Part shown: piece after piece, positions 34,967-43,157 of the stretch
How the letters are laid out: each line of letters starts with the position of its first letter
Position numbering within the stretch: the stretch's first letter is position 1
Assembly: GCF_900108105.1 (NCBI RefSeq)
Contig: NZ_FNUR01000006.1
Coordinates: 62,001 to 126,000 of the forward strand
Origin: Butyrivibrio sp. Su6
Lineage (GTDB): Bacteria; Bacillota; Clostridia; Lachnospirales; Lachnospiraceae
Length of the DNA stretch: 64,000 nucleotides
Reading direction: 5' to 3'
The notes under the pieces: generated by a model
What the model saw: the letters and a program-made list of their open reading frames with translations, nothing else
Database searches by the model: none
Told to the model about the DNA's origin: nothing
Program-made: the position numbers and the translations under genes

Positions 34967-35821
34967 ATGGAAGTAATAGTTGCTGAGCACGCCGGCTTTT
35001 GCTTTGGAGTTACAAAAGCTGTTGAAACAGTATATGATCAGATAAAAAACGCATCTGATGTGAATATTTATACATACGGACCTATTATCCACAATGAGAT
35101 AGTTGTCAGCGACCTCGAGAAAAAGGGCGTAAAAGTGATAAACTCAGTTGAGGAGCTTGATGGCATATCAGAGGGAACTATAGTTATAAGATCCCATGGG
35201 GTTACCAAGGAAGTTCATCAGAAAATTGAGGAAACCGGGCTGAATATCATTGATGCTACATGTCCTTTTGTAAAAAGAATCCATAAAATTGTGGATGAGG
35301 AGAGTAAGGCCGGAAAAAGCATCATTGTAGTAGGCAGTGCCAACCACCCTGAAGTTGAAGGAATCGTGAGCTATGCAAGGGGACCTGTATTTGTGATCGA
35401 CTCACCAAAAGAGGCAGAAAATTTCAACGAAAACAGGGAACTGGAATACACATTAGTGTCCCAGACTACATTTAACAGGAATAAATTTCAAGAAACCGTT
35501 GAAATCTTTGAAAATAACGGTTACAATATTAATATTGTGAATACTATATGCAATGCAACCGACGAACGTCAGTCAGAAGCTGAGGAAATTGCAACCAAAG
35601 CGGATGCCGTGATAGTCATTGGTGGCGCCCACAGTTCCAATTCCAGGAAACTGTATGATATATGCAGTCAGAAATGTGAGCAGACATATTTTATTCAAAC
35701 CCTGGAAGACTTGCATTTTAATAAAAATAATGACATCAAGCTTGTAGGGATTACCGCCGGGGCATCAACCCCAAAGAACATTATCGAGGAGGTTCAGAAT
35801 TATGTCAGAACAAACTTTTGA
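34967..35821 (+). CDS. ispH: 4-hydroxy-3-methylbut-2-enyl diphosphate reductase
   Basis: This 284-residue iron-sulfur enzyme makes isopentenyl and dimethylallyl diphosphate in the last step of the MEP isoprenoid pathway. Its three cluster Cys residues are visible in AEHAGFCFGVTKAV, IDATCPFVKRIHKI and NTICNATDERQSE, and the catalytic Glu region is in YTLVSQTTFN. Full length, it lies 15 bases after cmk. Its last 20 bases overlap the start of rpsA, so translation of the two is linked. In some Clostridia ispH and rpsA are even fused; here they are separate genes. Confidence 0.97.
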   Translation: MEVIVAEHAGFCFGVTKAVETVYDQIKNASDVNIYTYGPIIHNEIVVSDLEKKGVKVINSVEELDGISEGTIVIRSHGVTKEVHQKIEETGLNIIDATCPFVKRIHKIVDEESKAGKSIIVVGSANHPEVEGIVSYARGPVFVIDSPKEAENFNENRELEYTLVSQTTFNRNKFQETVEIFENNGYNINIVNTICNATDERQSEAEEIATKADAVIVIGGAHSSNSRKLYDICSQKCEQTYFIQTLEDLHFNKNNDIKLVGITAGASTPKNIIEEVQNYVRTNF

Positions 35822-36941
35822 ACAGATGCTTAACGAATCGTTCAAAACAATTCACACAGGGGAGGTTGTTGAGGGAACTGTTATTGACGTTAAGCCTGAC
35901 GAGATAATCCTTAACATTGGTTACAAGTCCGACGGTATCTTAACAAAGAGCGAATACAGCAACGACAACAGCATTGACCTTACAACCGCCGTTAAAGTTG
36001 GTGACACAATGGACGTTAAGGTCCTTAAGACCAACGACGCAGACGGACAGGTTATTCTTTCATACAAGAGACTTGCCATCGACAGAGGCAACAAGAGAAT
36101 TGAGGAAGCCTTCAATAACAAAGAGGTACTTACAGCTAAGGTTGTTCAGGTACTTGAGGGTGGACTTACAGTAGTAGTTGATGAAGTTAGAATCTTCATC
36201 CCTGCAAGCCTTGTTTCTGATAGCTATGAGAAAGACCTTTCAAAGTATCAGGATCAGGAAATTCAGTTCGTTGTAACTGAGTACAATCCTAAGAGAAGAA
36301 GATATATCGGAAACAGAAGAATGCTTGTAACAGCTGAGAAGGCTGAAGCAGCTAAGAAGCTCTTTGATTCTATCAAAGCTGGCGATGTTGTTGACGGTAT
36401 CGTTAAGAACGTTACAGATTTCGGTGCTTTCATCGATCTTGGTGGAGCAGACGGACTTCTTCATATTTCAGAAATGAGCTGGGGACGTGTTGAGAGCCCT
36501 AAGAAAGTATTCAAGGTTGGCGATACAGTTAAAGTTCTTGTTAAGTCAATTGATGGCAGCAAGATTGCTCTTTCAAGAAAGTTCGACAACGAGAATCCTT
36601 GGAAGGATGCTACAGAGAAATATGCTGTAGGCAACATCGTAAAGGGTAAAGTTGCAAGAATGACAGACTTCGGTGCTTTCGTAGAGCTTGAGCCTGGTAT
36701 CGATGCACTTCTTCATGTTTCTCAGATCGCTAAAGAGCATGTTGAGAAGCCGGCTGATGTACTTAAAGTAGGTCAGGAAGTTGAAGCTAAGATCGTAGAC
36801 TTCAATGAGGAAGAGAAGAAGATAAGCCTTTCAATCAAGGCTATGTTCGCTTCAGAGCCTAGCGAAGAAGCAGCTGAAGACGGAGACGTTGTTTCAGTTG
36901 ATATCGACAAAGTAATCGCTGAGCAGAATGAAGAGAACTAA
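35802..36941 (+). CDS. rpsA: 30S ribosomal protein S1 / S1-domain RNA-binding protein
   Basis: This 379-residue protein has about four S1 OB-fold domains, at roughly residues 17-86, 103-168, 188-257 and 274-343. The last two are the clearest, with GVVDGIVKNVTDFGAFIDLG, GADGLLHISEMSW, GKVARMTDFGAFVELEPG and DALLHVSQIA. Firmicute S1 proteins are shorter than the six-domain E. coli S1 and help bind mRNA. The start has GAGGAGG ten bases upstream, inside ispH. Codon use is strongly biased, as for a highly expressed protein. A terminator follows at 36957. Its acidic tail ends EEAAEDGDVVSVDIDKVIAE. Confidence 0.93.
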   Translation: MSEQTFEQMLNESFKTIHTGEVVEGTVIDVKPDEIILNIGYKSDGILTKSEYSNDNSIDLTTAVKVGDTMDVKVLKTNDADGQVILSYKRLAIDRGNKRIEEAFNNKEVLTAKVVQVLEGGLTVVVDEVRIFIPASLVSDSYEKDLSKYQDQEIQFVVTEYNPKRRRYIGNRRMLVTAEKAEAAKKLFDSIKAGDVVDGIVKNVTDFGAFIDLGGADGLLHISEMSWGRVESPKKVFKVGDTVKVLVKSIDGSKIALSRKFDNENPWKDATEKYAVGNIVKGKVARMTDFGAFVELEPGIDALLHVSQIAKEHVEKPADVLKVGQEVEAKIVDFNEEEKKISLSIKAMFASEPSEEAAEDGDVVSVDIDKVIAEQNEEN

Positions 36942-36956
36942 TCAGATAAAATTTTC

Positions 36957-36992
36957 AAGGGACTGTGGTTTATACCACAGTCTCTTTTTTTA
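36957..36992 (+). terminator. Terminator after rpsA
   Basis: AAGGGACTGTGGT (36957-36969) pairs with ACCACAGTCTCTT (36974-36986) around TTAT, with a T-run after. It ends the cmk-ispH-rpsA operon. Confidence 0.88.
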
Positions 36993-37015
36993 CTGTCTCT
37001 TTAGAATAATTTAAT

Positions 37016-37044
37016 TTTACATAAAATTGTATCTAATATAGAAT
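37016..37044 (+). promoter_or_regulatory. cheR promoter
   Basis: TTTACA (37016-37021) and TAGAAT (37039-37044) are spaced by 17 bases, about 58 bases before the cheR start. It is a good sigma-A type match directly after the rpsA terminator. Confidence 0.65.
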
Positions 37045-37102
37045 TTAATAAGAGACGTTATAACAAATATTTGTCTACTTAATGTTAGGAGGATATCTAC
37101 CT

Positions 37103-37888
37103 ATGGAATACGATTACGAGTGGTTTAAAAAGGGTGTCTATGATTTGACCAAGATCGACCTTAACGCATATAAAGAAAAACAGATGAAGAGGAGAATTGA
37201 TACTCTTATCGGAAAGTATGAAGTTAAGGGCTATGATGGATTCCTTGCACTTATAAAGAAAGATAGAGAAGCTCTGGATTCTTTTGTAACATACCTCACA
37301 ATTAACGTTTCTGAGTTCTTCAGAAATATGGATCAGTGGAACCTTATGGATAAAGAAATGGTCCCTGAGCTTATGGGAAAATTCGGAAAGAATTTGAAAA
37401 TCTGGAGTGCTGCCTGCTCTACAGGTGATGAGCCCTATACGATTGTTATGCTCCTTTCAAAGCATGTGCCTCTTAATCAGATCAATGTCTATGCTACAGA
37501 CCTTGACGCTGTAGTTCTTGCAAAGGCTAAGGCTGCTATTTACGATAAAAAGGAAATTGCAAATGTACCAGAGGAGTTTAAGAAGAAATACTTCACAGAA
37601 ACACCTGATGGAAAAATGAAGGTTTCAAGTGAGATCACATCAAGAGTTACATTTAAGCAGGCAGATCTTTTAAGAGACCCATATCCGAAGGATTGTAACC
37701 TCATTGTATGTAGAAATGTTCTGATCTACTTCACAGAAGAAGCGAAGGATGACATTTTCAGAAAATATTATGCCAACCTTACACCGGGAGGAATTCTCTT
37801 TATCGGCAGCACAGAGCAGATTGTAAACTATAAGGATATCGGATTTATCCGTAAGAACTCATTCTATTACGAAAAACCAAAGGCATAA
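37103..37888 (+). CDS. cheR: CheR-type protein-glutamate methyltransferase
   Basis: This 261-residue enzyme methylates glutamate residues of chemoreceptors using S-adenosylmethionine. It has the CheR N-terminal helical domain (about 1-75) and a methyltransferase fold. The cofactor motif is KIWSAACSTGDEPYTIVMLL, and the CheR signature FKQADLLRDPYP and CNLIVCRNVLIYF lie near residues 195-220. AGGAGG at 37087 places the start at ATG 37103, not the earlier 37082. It is a lone gene between terminators, away from other chemotaxis genes, although a cheY lies at 5276. Possible targets are receptors elsewhere in the genome. Confidence 0.93.
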   Translation: MEYDYEWFKKGVYDLTKIDLNAYKEKQMKRRIDTLIGKYEVKGYDGFLALIKKDREALDSFVTYLTINVSEFFRNMDQWNLMDKEMVPELMGKFGKNLKIWSAACSTGDEPYTIVMLLSKHVPLNQINVYATDLDAVVLAKAKAAIYDKKEIANVPEEFKKKYFTETPDGKMKVSSEITSRVTFKQADLLRDPYPKDCNLIVCRNVLIYFTEEAKDDIFRKYYANLTPGGILFIGSTEQIVNYKDIGFIRKNSFYYEKPKA

Positions 37889-37916
37889 AGATTTGATATT
37901 GCATACATAAATGTAT

Positions 37917-37962
37917 AAGCAGCCCCTTGTCATACTTGCGTATGGCCAGGGGCTGCTTTTTT
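37917..37962 (+). terminator. Terminator after cheR
   Basis: AAGCAGCCCC (37917-37926) pairs with GGGGCTGCTT (37949-37958), with an inner stem CATAC/GTATG closing a TTGC loop, then a T-run. Strong intrinsic terminator; its T-run is the start of the next -35 box. Confidence 0.9.
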
Positions 37963-37989
37963 GACATGTGAAAAATAAATTGCTAAAGT
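37961..37989 (+). promoter_or_regulatory. Promoter of the NusG-II gene
   Basis: TTGACA (37961-37966) and TAAAGT (37984-37989) are 17 bases apart, about 48 bases before the start. The -35 box overlaps the end of the preceding terminator, a compact arrangement. Confidence 0.6.
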
Positions 37990-38036
37990 TTAATTGTGAG
38001 AAAATATAGGGAAATTGGGCAAGTTGGGGATTTGTG

Positions 38037-38426
38037 ATGGATAAAAAGAGTAAGATCCGCTATGATATCATACTTATAATTGGACTTTTAGTTATTACAG
38101 TTATTATTGCACTGGCTGTCAGACTTACGCAGAAGACAGGAAAAACTGTGGTGGTTTCAGTTGATGGAGTAGTAAAATATACATTTCCTTTGGATGAAGA
38201 TATTGAGTTTAAGATAGAAGGGTATGAAGGTGGCACCAACTACCTTGTGATCAAGGATGGTGAGGCTTACCTTACTGAAGCTTCATGCCCCGACCTTTTA
38301 TGTGTTCATATGGGGAAAATAAGTAGTCAGGGCCAGTCAATCATATGCCTTCCAAATAGAGTTGTTGTGGAAATAAGAGATGACAACGAAAATGATCTAA
38401 AAGAATACGACACAATAGTTGGTTAA
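38037..38426 (+). CDS. NusG domain II family secreted or membrane-anchored protein
   Basis: This 129-residue protein has one N-terminal membrane helix (about 9-31, YDIILIIGLLVITVIIALAV) followed by a single NusG-II beta domain with GKTVVVSVDGVVKYTFPL, YLVIKDGEAYLTEASCPDLL and GQSIICLPNRVVVEI. The pattern SCPDLLC and the following ICLPN, with two to three Cys, are typical of the family. Its partner, next in the operon, is a Gx-type transporter, a pairing common in Clostridia near Rnf-type or quinone genes. GTG at 38034 and ATG at 38037 are both in frame; the ATG has GGGGA seven bases upstream. The precise role is unknown. Confidence 0.85.
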   Translation: MDKKSKIRYDIILIIGLLVITVIIALAVRLTQKTGKTVVVSVDGVVKYTFPLDEDIEFKIEGYEGGTNYLVIKDGEAYLTEASCPDLLCVHMGKISSQGQSIICLPNRVVVEIRDDNENDLKEYDTIVG

Positions 38427-38457
38427 ATCAGATAATAAGTGCTGTTAGGGGATAATG

Positions 38458-38952
38458 ATGGATAAAACAAAAAAGATAGCTACATATGGTGTTATGGCTG
38501 CACTTGCAATGATACTCAGTTATGTAGAGATGCAGCTTCCGGCTTTCGTGGCCATTCCAGGAGTTAAGTTGGGGCTTACAAATATAGTTGTACTTGTTGC
38601 GCTTTACAAAATGGGATATAAAAGCGCCCTATTCATCAATATTGTCAGGATTATTGCAGTCTCACTATTATTTGGCACTTTTATGAGCTTCGCCTTTTCT
38701 TTTACAGGAGGAATGCTCAGTACATTAGTAATGATACTCCTAAAAAAATCTGACAAATTCAGTGCGGTAGGAGTAAGTGTAGCAGGCGGTATTACCCATA
38801 ACATAGGCCAGATCCTTGCTGCAATGCTCCTTTTAAACACAAAAGCCATCATCTGGTACCTTCCGGTTCTCTGGCTTTCGGGAATCCTCAGTGGCCTCCT
38901 GATAGGACTTATCGGGGCCCTGATCGTCAAAAGGATAAAATTCATGCAGTAA
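38458..38952 (+). CDS. Gx transporter family membrane protein
   Basis: This 164-residue protein has about six membrane helices and the family pattern AALAMILSYVEMQLPAFVA, IPGVKLGLTNIVVLVALYKM, FSFTGGMLSTLVMILLKK and SVAGGITHNIGQILAAML. These match the Gx transporter / heptaprenyl diphosphate synthase component I group, which resembles ECF-type substrate subunits. No energising ATPase is nearby, so it may share a common one or act alone. Two adjacent ATG codons (38455, 38458) are possible; the second has the better spacing from AGGGG. It is 31 bases after the NusG-II gene, so the pair is likely one unit. Confidence 0.82.
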   Translation: MDKTKKIATYGVMAALAMILSYVEMQLPAFVAIPGVKLGLTNIVVLVALYKMGYKSALFINIVRIIAVSLLFGTFMSFAFSFTGGMLSTLVMILLKKSDKFSAVGVSVAGGITHNIGQILAAMLLLNTKAIIWYLPVLWLSGILSGLLIGLIGALIVKRIKFMQ

Positions 38953-39012
38953 CTTTCATATGTACAACTCCTACTCCTTTATAAATGTTTTTCGTGCAAA
39001 TAAAAAATGTTC

Positions 39013-39040
39013 TTGCATTCTGATATGATTTGTGTATAAT
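39013..39040 (+). promoter_or_regulatory. Promoter of the long repeat-protein gene
   Basis: TTGCAT (39013-39018) and a perfect TATAAT (39035-39040) are 16 bases apart. The transcript would carry a leader of about 130 bases with a bulged ATCACGGAA/TTCCGATGAT hairpin (39070-39092). No known riboswitch pattern was seen in the rest of 38953-39174. Confidence 0.65.
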
Positions 39041-39174
39041 GTTTCTTTGTCGGCATTCAGCTGACATGAATCACGGAAATTCTTCCGATGATTTTCCACT
39101 TTTAATTTATTGACGACGCTTGCATGGGGCGTGTTTGTGCCTTTTTGCGAGCAATTACAGAAAGGGACATTGTT

Positions 39175-41697
39175 ATGAATTTTAGAGGAAAATGGGACAA
39201 ACAAAACAATTCGGTTAAGCTTTTGCTAAAAAAGCTTAAGAGGCACGACACGCTTGTGGTGGCAGTTGCGGTCATTATTGCGCTTGTGCTATGTGGAGGC
39301 CTGATCTACATCAGTACTCCTGTGGCTATGGCTACAGCAAAAGAAGAGTTTGCTGAAAGTGAGAAAGAGAGTAAAGAAGCAACAAATGAAAAACTTGATG
39401 AACTCCATGAGTATTTGACAGAGCTTGATAAAAGCATTGTTGACAGTAAAAATGGTCTTGATTCTTTTTATGAGCTTACAAAAGAGGATAAGACAAATGA
39501 GCATATAACTGAGAAAGTTACGACTCTTGGTGGTAATTTGAAAGAACTCCATAGCGAGGTGATTCAGACAGATAGTCAGATCCAGAATATGAAGGAGCTT
39601 ATTGAGAAAAACGGAGGCGAGAATAAGGAGAAACTCAATCAGGAATTTAGCCAGGTTTCTGAAAGATTTAATCAGATAGAAAATAATTATTCCAAGGCCC
39701 AGACTGACAATAAAGAGCTTATGGATTCAATTAAAAATCTTATAAAGAGCAACGACACGAAGATGACAGGAGAGAATCTCAAGCAGTACACTGATCTTGT
39801 CACAAAGCTTTCTGATCTTGATAAGAACTTTACAACGGATATGGGCAAGTCTGTAGATCTTTTGGAAAAGAATATAAAAGAGCTTAACGAGGCCACTGAA
39901 AAGAGACTTGCAGAGCTGGATAAAACAACAAGCAGTAAGCTCGATGAGATGAATACATCCACGAAGAATAAGCTGGATGAAATGAATACATCCACAAAGA
40001 ATAAGCTCGATGAAATTGATACAACCACCAAAAATAAACTTGATGAGATGAATAACTCAACAAACAATAAGCTCAGCGAAATGGATGCATCAACAAACCG
40101 TAAGCTTGATGAGATGAATACATCCACAAACAATAAGCTCGATGAGATGAATGCATCTACTAACAGCAGACTTGATGAAATGGGCAATTCTACTAATAGT
40201 AAACTTGATGACCTGGATAAAAGAACCGGCAGCAAATTGGATGAGCTTGGGAAAAACACTAATAATAAGCTGGATGAGATAAATAAGGCGACAAATGACA
40301 GATTAAATTCCATGGACAAGTCTACAAGCGACAAACTGGATTCTATGGATAAATCCACAAACAGCAAGATTGATGCAATGGGTAAGTCAACAAACAGCAA
40401 ACTTGATGCTATGGATAAGGCTACCAGCAGTAAACTTGATGGAATGAACAAGACAAATACAAACAAGTTTAATGAGCTCAACACATCGATAAATAACAAC
40501 TTTAAAAATATTACCAATACTTCTTTGAACAACACAAATGGTTTAAAGAGCTATATAACAACTGAACTTAATAAAACAAACGGAAAGATTGATAAGGTTT
40601 TTCAGCGTGTGAGTGATGGCAAAAAGCTATTGGCATCCACATTACTCACTAAGGGCGTTAAAGTCAGACAGGATGCCACATTTAAGGAACTTAGCGATGC
40701 TATAAATAAGATCCCGCAGCAGGTTGTCTTGGGAAATGGTGATGTTGCAGGCAAAGTTGAGTATGAATATCACTATCATAAGGATGGCGCCGGAAGAGTC
40801 TGTGATGAAGAATATGTTCCGGCTAATCGAAAAGGTGGATGTTACAACGTTTCAGTGACTCATAAGCATACTGACAGCTGTTATAAGATTGAGTACTGGT
40901 ATTCATATAGAACAAGAAAAGACTGCGATAATCTGTATCACGTGACAGACCGTGATAACGGCGATGATCCTATCTTCAGATGGCGTTGTAATTATTGTGG
41001 ATCGGAATATGACTCTGATGACGGTTACCATTCAGAATCCACTACAGATATCAATGTCTTCCGTGACAGAGGTAAGAGCGATCCTGAAGTGCATATGAAT
41101 AAGATAAAAATATGTAAATATGAGGATGGACAGCTTTTGGGATACCGCCCATCCTGTGGTTATGTACACGGACAGATACTGAAAGCACATATTTCTTTTA
41201 ACCAGAATTATAAGGACTATAACAGTACAGTGAATGTGCCTAGTCCAAGGAATGTAATGACTTCACACATGATGGTTTCTGATAAGACAATGGATCTTGA
41301 AAGCCTTTTTAAGGGATTTGAATTCTCTGATGATGGAAGTGCTGTATTTAAAGTGCCGATAGATGAGAGCACGGAAGGAATGTCTGATGCAAAAGAAATG
41401 TCGCCTATCGAGAGCTTGGATGAAAAGAAAAGTGAAGAGGCGGCACATGAACAGAGTACAATGGACAATTCTGGAAAAAATCTGAGTATTCAGGAAAATA
41501 ATTCTTCAAATCAAAATGATTCATCAGCGCCGGAATCTATAGCACAGGAGAGCAGTTTGATTGAAAGCTCCTTTGATAATTATGAAATTTCTGAGAACAA
41601 TACTCAATATGATGACGGAGTTAAAGAGGAAAAAGAAGAAGCAAACGATGCAGCGTCTACTGATTGCGCATCTGATCAGACTACTGATAATGAATAA
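39175..41697 (+). CDS. Membrane-anchored coiled-coil stalk protein with tail-fibre-like module and Cys/His-rich head
   Basis: I do not recognise this 840-residue protein as a whole. A basic cytoplasmic N-terminus (1-24) and one helix (about 26-47, VVAVAVIIALVLCGG) put the rest outside the cell. A charged coiled-coil region (about 55-240) is followed by 18 consecutive 11-residue repeats of the type KLDEMNTSTKN (244-441). A small segment with DGKKLLASTLLTKGVKV and DATFKELSDAINKI (about 479-513) resembles a motif I know from phage tail-fibre and tail-like proteins. A Cys/His-rich region (543-661) contains CNYCG, HKHTDSC and several spaced Cys, possibly metal-binding or disulfide-linked. The tail (about 715-840) is Ser/Glu/Asn-rich. 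Start ATG 39175 has AAAGGGA; an upstream ATG at 39124 lacks a site. It stands alone, between a Gx transporter and a COG0523 gene. Confidence 0.85.
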   Translation: MNFRGKWDKQNNSVKLLLKKLKRHDTLVVAVAVIIALVLCGGLIYISTPVAMATAKEEFAESEKESKEATNEKLDELHEYLTELDKSIVDSKNGLDSFYELTKEDKTNEHITEKVTTLGGNLKELHSEVIQTDSQIQNMKELIEKNGGENKEKLNQEFSQVSERFNQIENNYSKAQTDNKELMDSIKNLIKSNDTKMTGENLKQYTDLVTKLSDLDKNFTTDMGKSVDLLEKNIKELNEATEKRLAELDKTTSSKLDEMNTSTKNKLDEMNTSTKNKLDEIDTTTKNKLDEMNNSTNNKLSEMDASTNRKLDEMNTSTNNKLDEMNASTNSRLDEMGNSTNSKLDDLDKRTGSKLDELGKNTNNKLDEINKATNDRLNSMDKSTSDKLDSMDKSTNSKIDAMGKSTNSKLDAMDKATSSKLDGMNKTNTNKFNELNTSINNNFKNITNTSLNNTNGLKSYITTELNKTNGKIDKVFQRVSDGKKLLASTLLTKGVKVRQDATFKELSDAINKIPQQVVLGNGDVAGKVEYEYHYHKDGAGRVCDEEYVPANRKGGCYNVSVTHKHTDSCYKIEYWYSYRTRKDCDNLYHVTDRDNGDDPIFRWRCNYCGSEYDSDDGYHSESTTDINVFRDRGKSDPEVHMNKIKICKYEDGQLLGYRPSCGYVHGQILKAHISFNQNYKDYNSTVNVPSPRNVMTSHMMVSDKTMDLESLFKGFEFSDDGSAVFKVPIDESTEGMSDAKEMSPIESLDEKKSEEAAHEQSTMDNSGKNLSIQENNSSNQNDSSAPESIAQESSLIESSFDNYEISENNTQYDDGVKEEKEEANDAASTDCASDQTTDNE
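39904..40497 (+). repeat. Eighteen 33-base coding repeats (11-residue repeats)
   Basis: The stretch encodes 18 gapless 11-residue units (residues 244-441), with consensus K-L-D-E-M-N-x-S-T-N-x. The hydrophobic residues sit at positions 2 and 5 of each unit, and the last six positions are rich in Asn, Ser and Thr. Eleven-residue periodicity is the hendecad pattern of slightly right-handed coiled coils, as in stalks of surface fibres. Units 2 and 3 are identical in protein, and the DNA varies at third positions, so the array is old rather than newly expanded. Confidence 0.9.
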
Positions 41698-41717
41698 CAG
41701 ACGCATTTCCCCCTTTC

Positions 41718-41747
41718 TTGACATTCATTTGTGGGCTGCTATAGAAT
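41718..41747 (+). promoter_or_regulatory. Promoter of the COG0523 metallochaperone gene
   Basis: A perfect TTGACA (41718-41723) lies 16 or 18 bases before TATAGA (41740-41745) or TAGAAT (41742-41747). Transcription would start near 41754, about 50 bases before the start codon. Confidence 0.6.
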
Positions 41748-41786
41748 AGACCTTGTTGTAGTAGTTATAGCACAGATAATGAATGT
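41721..41786. promoter_or_regulatory. Nested inverted repeats over the COG0523 promoter
   Basis: ACATTCATT (41721-41729) matches AATGAATGT (41778-41786), and inside it TGCTATA (41737-41743) matches TATAGCA (41766-41772). The left arms overlap the -35 and -10 boxes and the right arms lie after the start point. They might bind a metal-sensing repressor, or fold in read-through RNA. No Zur or Fur consensus is recognised. Confidence 0.5.
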
Positions 41787-41802
41787 GCAGATTGGAGATA
41801 TA

Positions 41803-43119
41803 ATGACCAAGATAGATATTATTTCAGGATTTTTGGGAGCTGGTAAGACAACTCTTATAAAGAAGCTTTTAAAGGAAGCACTTGCAGGAACTAAGGTAGT
41901 TCTTATTGAAAATGAATTTGGTGAGATCGGAATTGACGGCGGATTTTTAAAGGAAGCCGGAATTGAGATCACAGAGATGAATTCAGGTTGTATCTGCTGT
42001 TCACTTGTAGGTGATTTTGAGACTTCACTTAAGCAGGTTATGGAGCAGTACGCACCTGAGCGTATCCTTATCGAGCCTTCAGGAGTAGGCAAGCTTTCAG
42101 ACGTTATGAGAGCTATTCAGAATATTGCAGATACTTCTGATGATATGGAACTCAACAGCGCTGTTACTGTTGTTGATGTTTCAAAGGCAAAGGTTTATAT
42201 CAAGAACTTCGGTGAGTTCTTCATTAATCAGATTGAGAACGCCGGAACAATCATCCTTACAAGAACAGACAAGGCTGATCAGAAAAAGATCGAAGAGGCT
42301 GTAGAACTTATTCGTAAGCATAACGAAAAGGCTACTATCATCACAACTCCACTTAATGAGATCACAGGAAAAGAAATCCTTGATACATTTGAGGGCAACA
42401 ATGACCTCGAGGCAGAGCTTTTGAAGATGGTAATGGAGCAGGAAGAAGAGCATCACCATCACCATCATCACCACGGAAGCCACAAGACTGTTGCTGAGGA
42501 TGGTTCAGTAGTTTACAGTGCACACCACGATGATGACGATGATGACGAGTGCTGCTGTCACCATCACCATGACGACGATGAAGAGCATGAGTGCTGTCAT
42601 CACCACGATCATGATGAAGATGAGCATGAACACGAGCATCATCACCACCACGATCATGACGAGGATGAGCATGAACATGAGCATCATCACCACCACGATC
42701 ATGACGAGGATGAGCATGAACATGAGCATCATCACCACCACGATCATGACGAAGATGAGCATGAACATGAGCACCACCATCACCACGATCATGACGAAGA
42801 TGAGCATGAACATGAGCACCATCATCACCACCATGATGCAGCAGATGTATTTATCAGCTGGGGAATGGAGACACCTCTCAAATATACAGAGGATGAGATA
42901 AAGGGCATGCTGGCTCAGCTCGAGGATGATGAGAGATTTGGTATCGTTCTTCGTACAAAGGGCGTTGTTCCAAGCACAGACGGATCATGGATCGAGTTTG
43001 ACTATGTACCAGGTGAAGCTGATGTTCGTAAGGGCGCAGCAGATGTAACAGGTAAGTTCTGCGTAATCGGATCTGAACTTAAAGAGGAGAACCTTGAGAA
43101 GCTCTTCCGCAGACTTTGA
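41803..43119 (+). CDS. COG0523/CobW-type GTP-binding metallochaperone with His-rich repeat
   Basis: This 438-residue G3E-family GTPase has Walker A GFLGAGKTT (9-17), the metal-binding CxCC motif in NSGCICCSL (Cys63, 65, 66), Walker B region RILIEPSGVG and the guanine motif TRTDKAD. After residue 216 comes eight consecutive His, then a Cys/Asp/His stretch (DECCCHHHH) and five 15-residue repeats of His, Asp and Glu (268-342). The C-terminal CobW_C domain (about 350-438) has WGMETPLKYTEDE and VLRTKGVV. Such proteins deliver Zn, Co, Ni or Fe to enzymes using GTP, and the His repeat can buffer metal. The start at 41803 follows TGGAGA. The gene is next to a second COG0523-like gene, and metal-dependent control is likely but not shown. 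Confidence 0.93.
   Translation: MTKIDIISGFLGAGKTTLIKKLLKEALAGTKVVLIENEFGEIGIDGGFLKEAGIEITEMNSGCICCSLVGDFETSLKQVMEQYAPERILIEPSGVGKLSDVMRAIQNIADTSDDMELNSAVTVVDVSKAKVYIKNFGEFFINQIENAGTIILTRTDKADQKKIEEAVELIRKHNEKATIITTPLNEITGKEILDTFEGNNDLEAELLKMVMEQEEEHHHHHHHHGSHKTVAEDGSVVYSAHHDDDDDDECCCHHHHDDDEEHECCHHHDHDEDEHEHEHHHHHDHDEDEHEHEHHHHHDHDEDEHEHEHHHHHDHDEDEHEHEHHHHHDHDEDEHEHEHHHHHHDAADVFISWGMETPLKYTEDEIKGMLAQLEDDERFGIVLRTKGVVPSTDGSWIEFDYVPGEADVRKGAADVTGKFCVIGSELKEENLEKLFRRL
42604..42828 (+). repeat. Five 45-base tandem repeats encoding His/Asp/Glu units
   Basis: Five head-to-tail 45-base units encode HDHDEDEHEHEHHHH. The DNA copies are nearly identical, differing at a few third positions, which points to recent duplication or frequent slippage. 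Copy number may vary among strains and so alter metal-binding capacity. Confidence 0.9.
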
Positions 43120-43157
43120 TAGACAGAAGTTAAGCGATTATGATAAGGAGAATGAAT

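Noticed and set aside
38953-39174. c-di-GMP or metal riboswitch in the leader of the repeat protein
   Set aside because: Apart from a small hairpin, none of the conserved blocks of known riboswitch classes could be matched by eye.
39904-40497. Regular 33-base repeats as a possible CRISPR array
   Set aside because: The repeats are contiguous without spacers, in one open frame, and encode an 11-residue protein repeat.
39687-40535. Long open frame on the minus strand opposite the repeat protein
   Set aside because: It is a shadow of the repeated codons; its protein is low-complexity Ser/Leu/Phe and it has no ribosome site.
39175-41697. Remnant prophage because of the tail-fibre-like module
   Set aside because: No capsid, terminase, integrase or other tail gene is near, and the protein has its own membrane anchor.
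42604-42828. 45-base repeats as a possible CRISPR or minisatellite outside a gene
   Set aside because: They lie in frame inside the COG0523 gene and encode His/Asp/Glu units.
42505-42901. Open frames in other phases across the His-rich repeats
   Set aside because: They encode Met/Val or Met/Thr low-complexity strings produced by the repeat and have no gene-like features.
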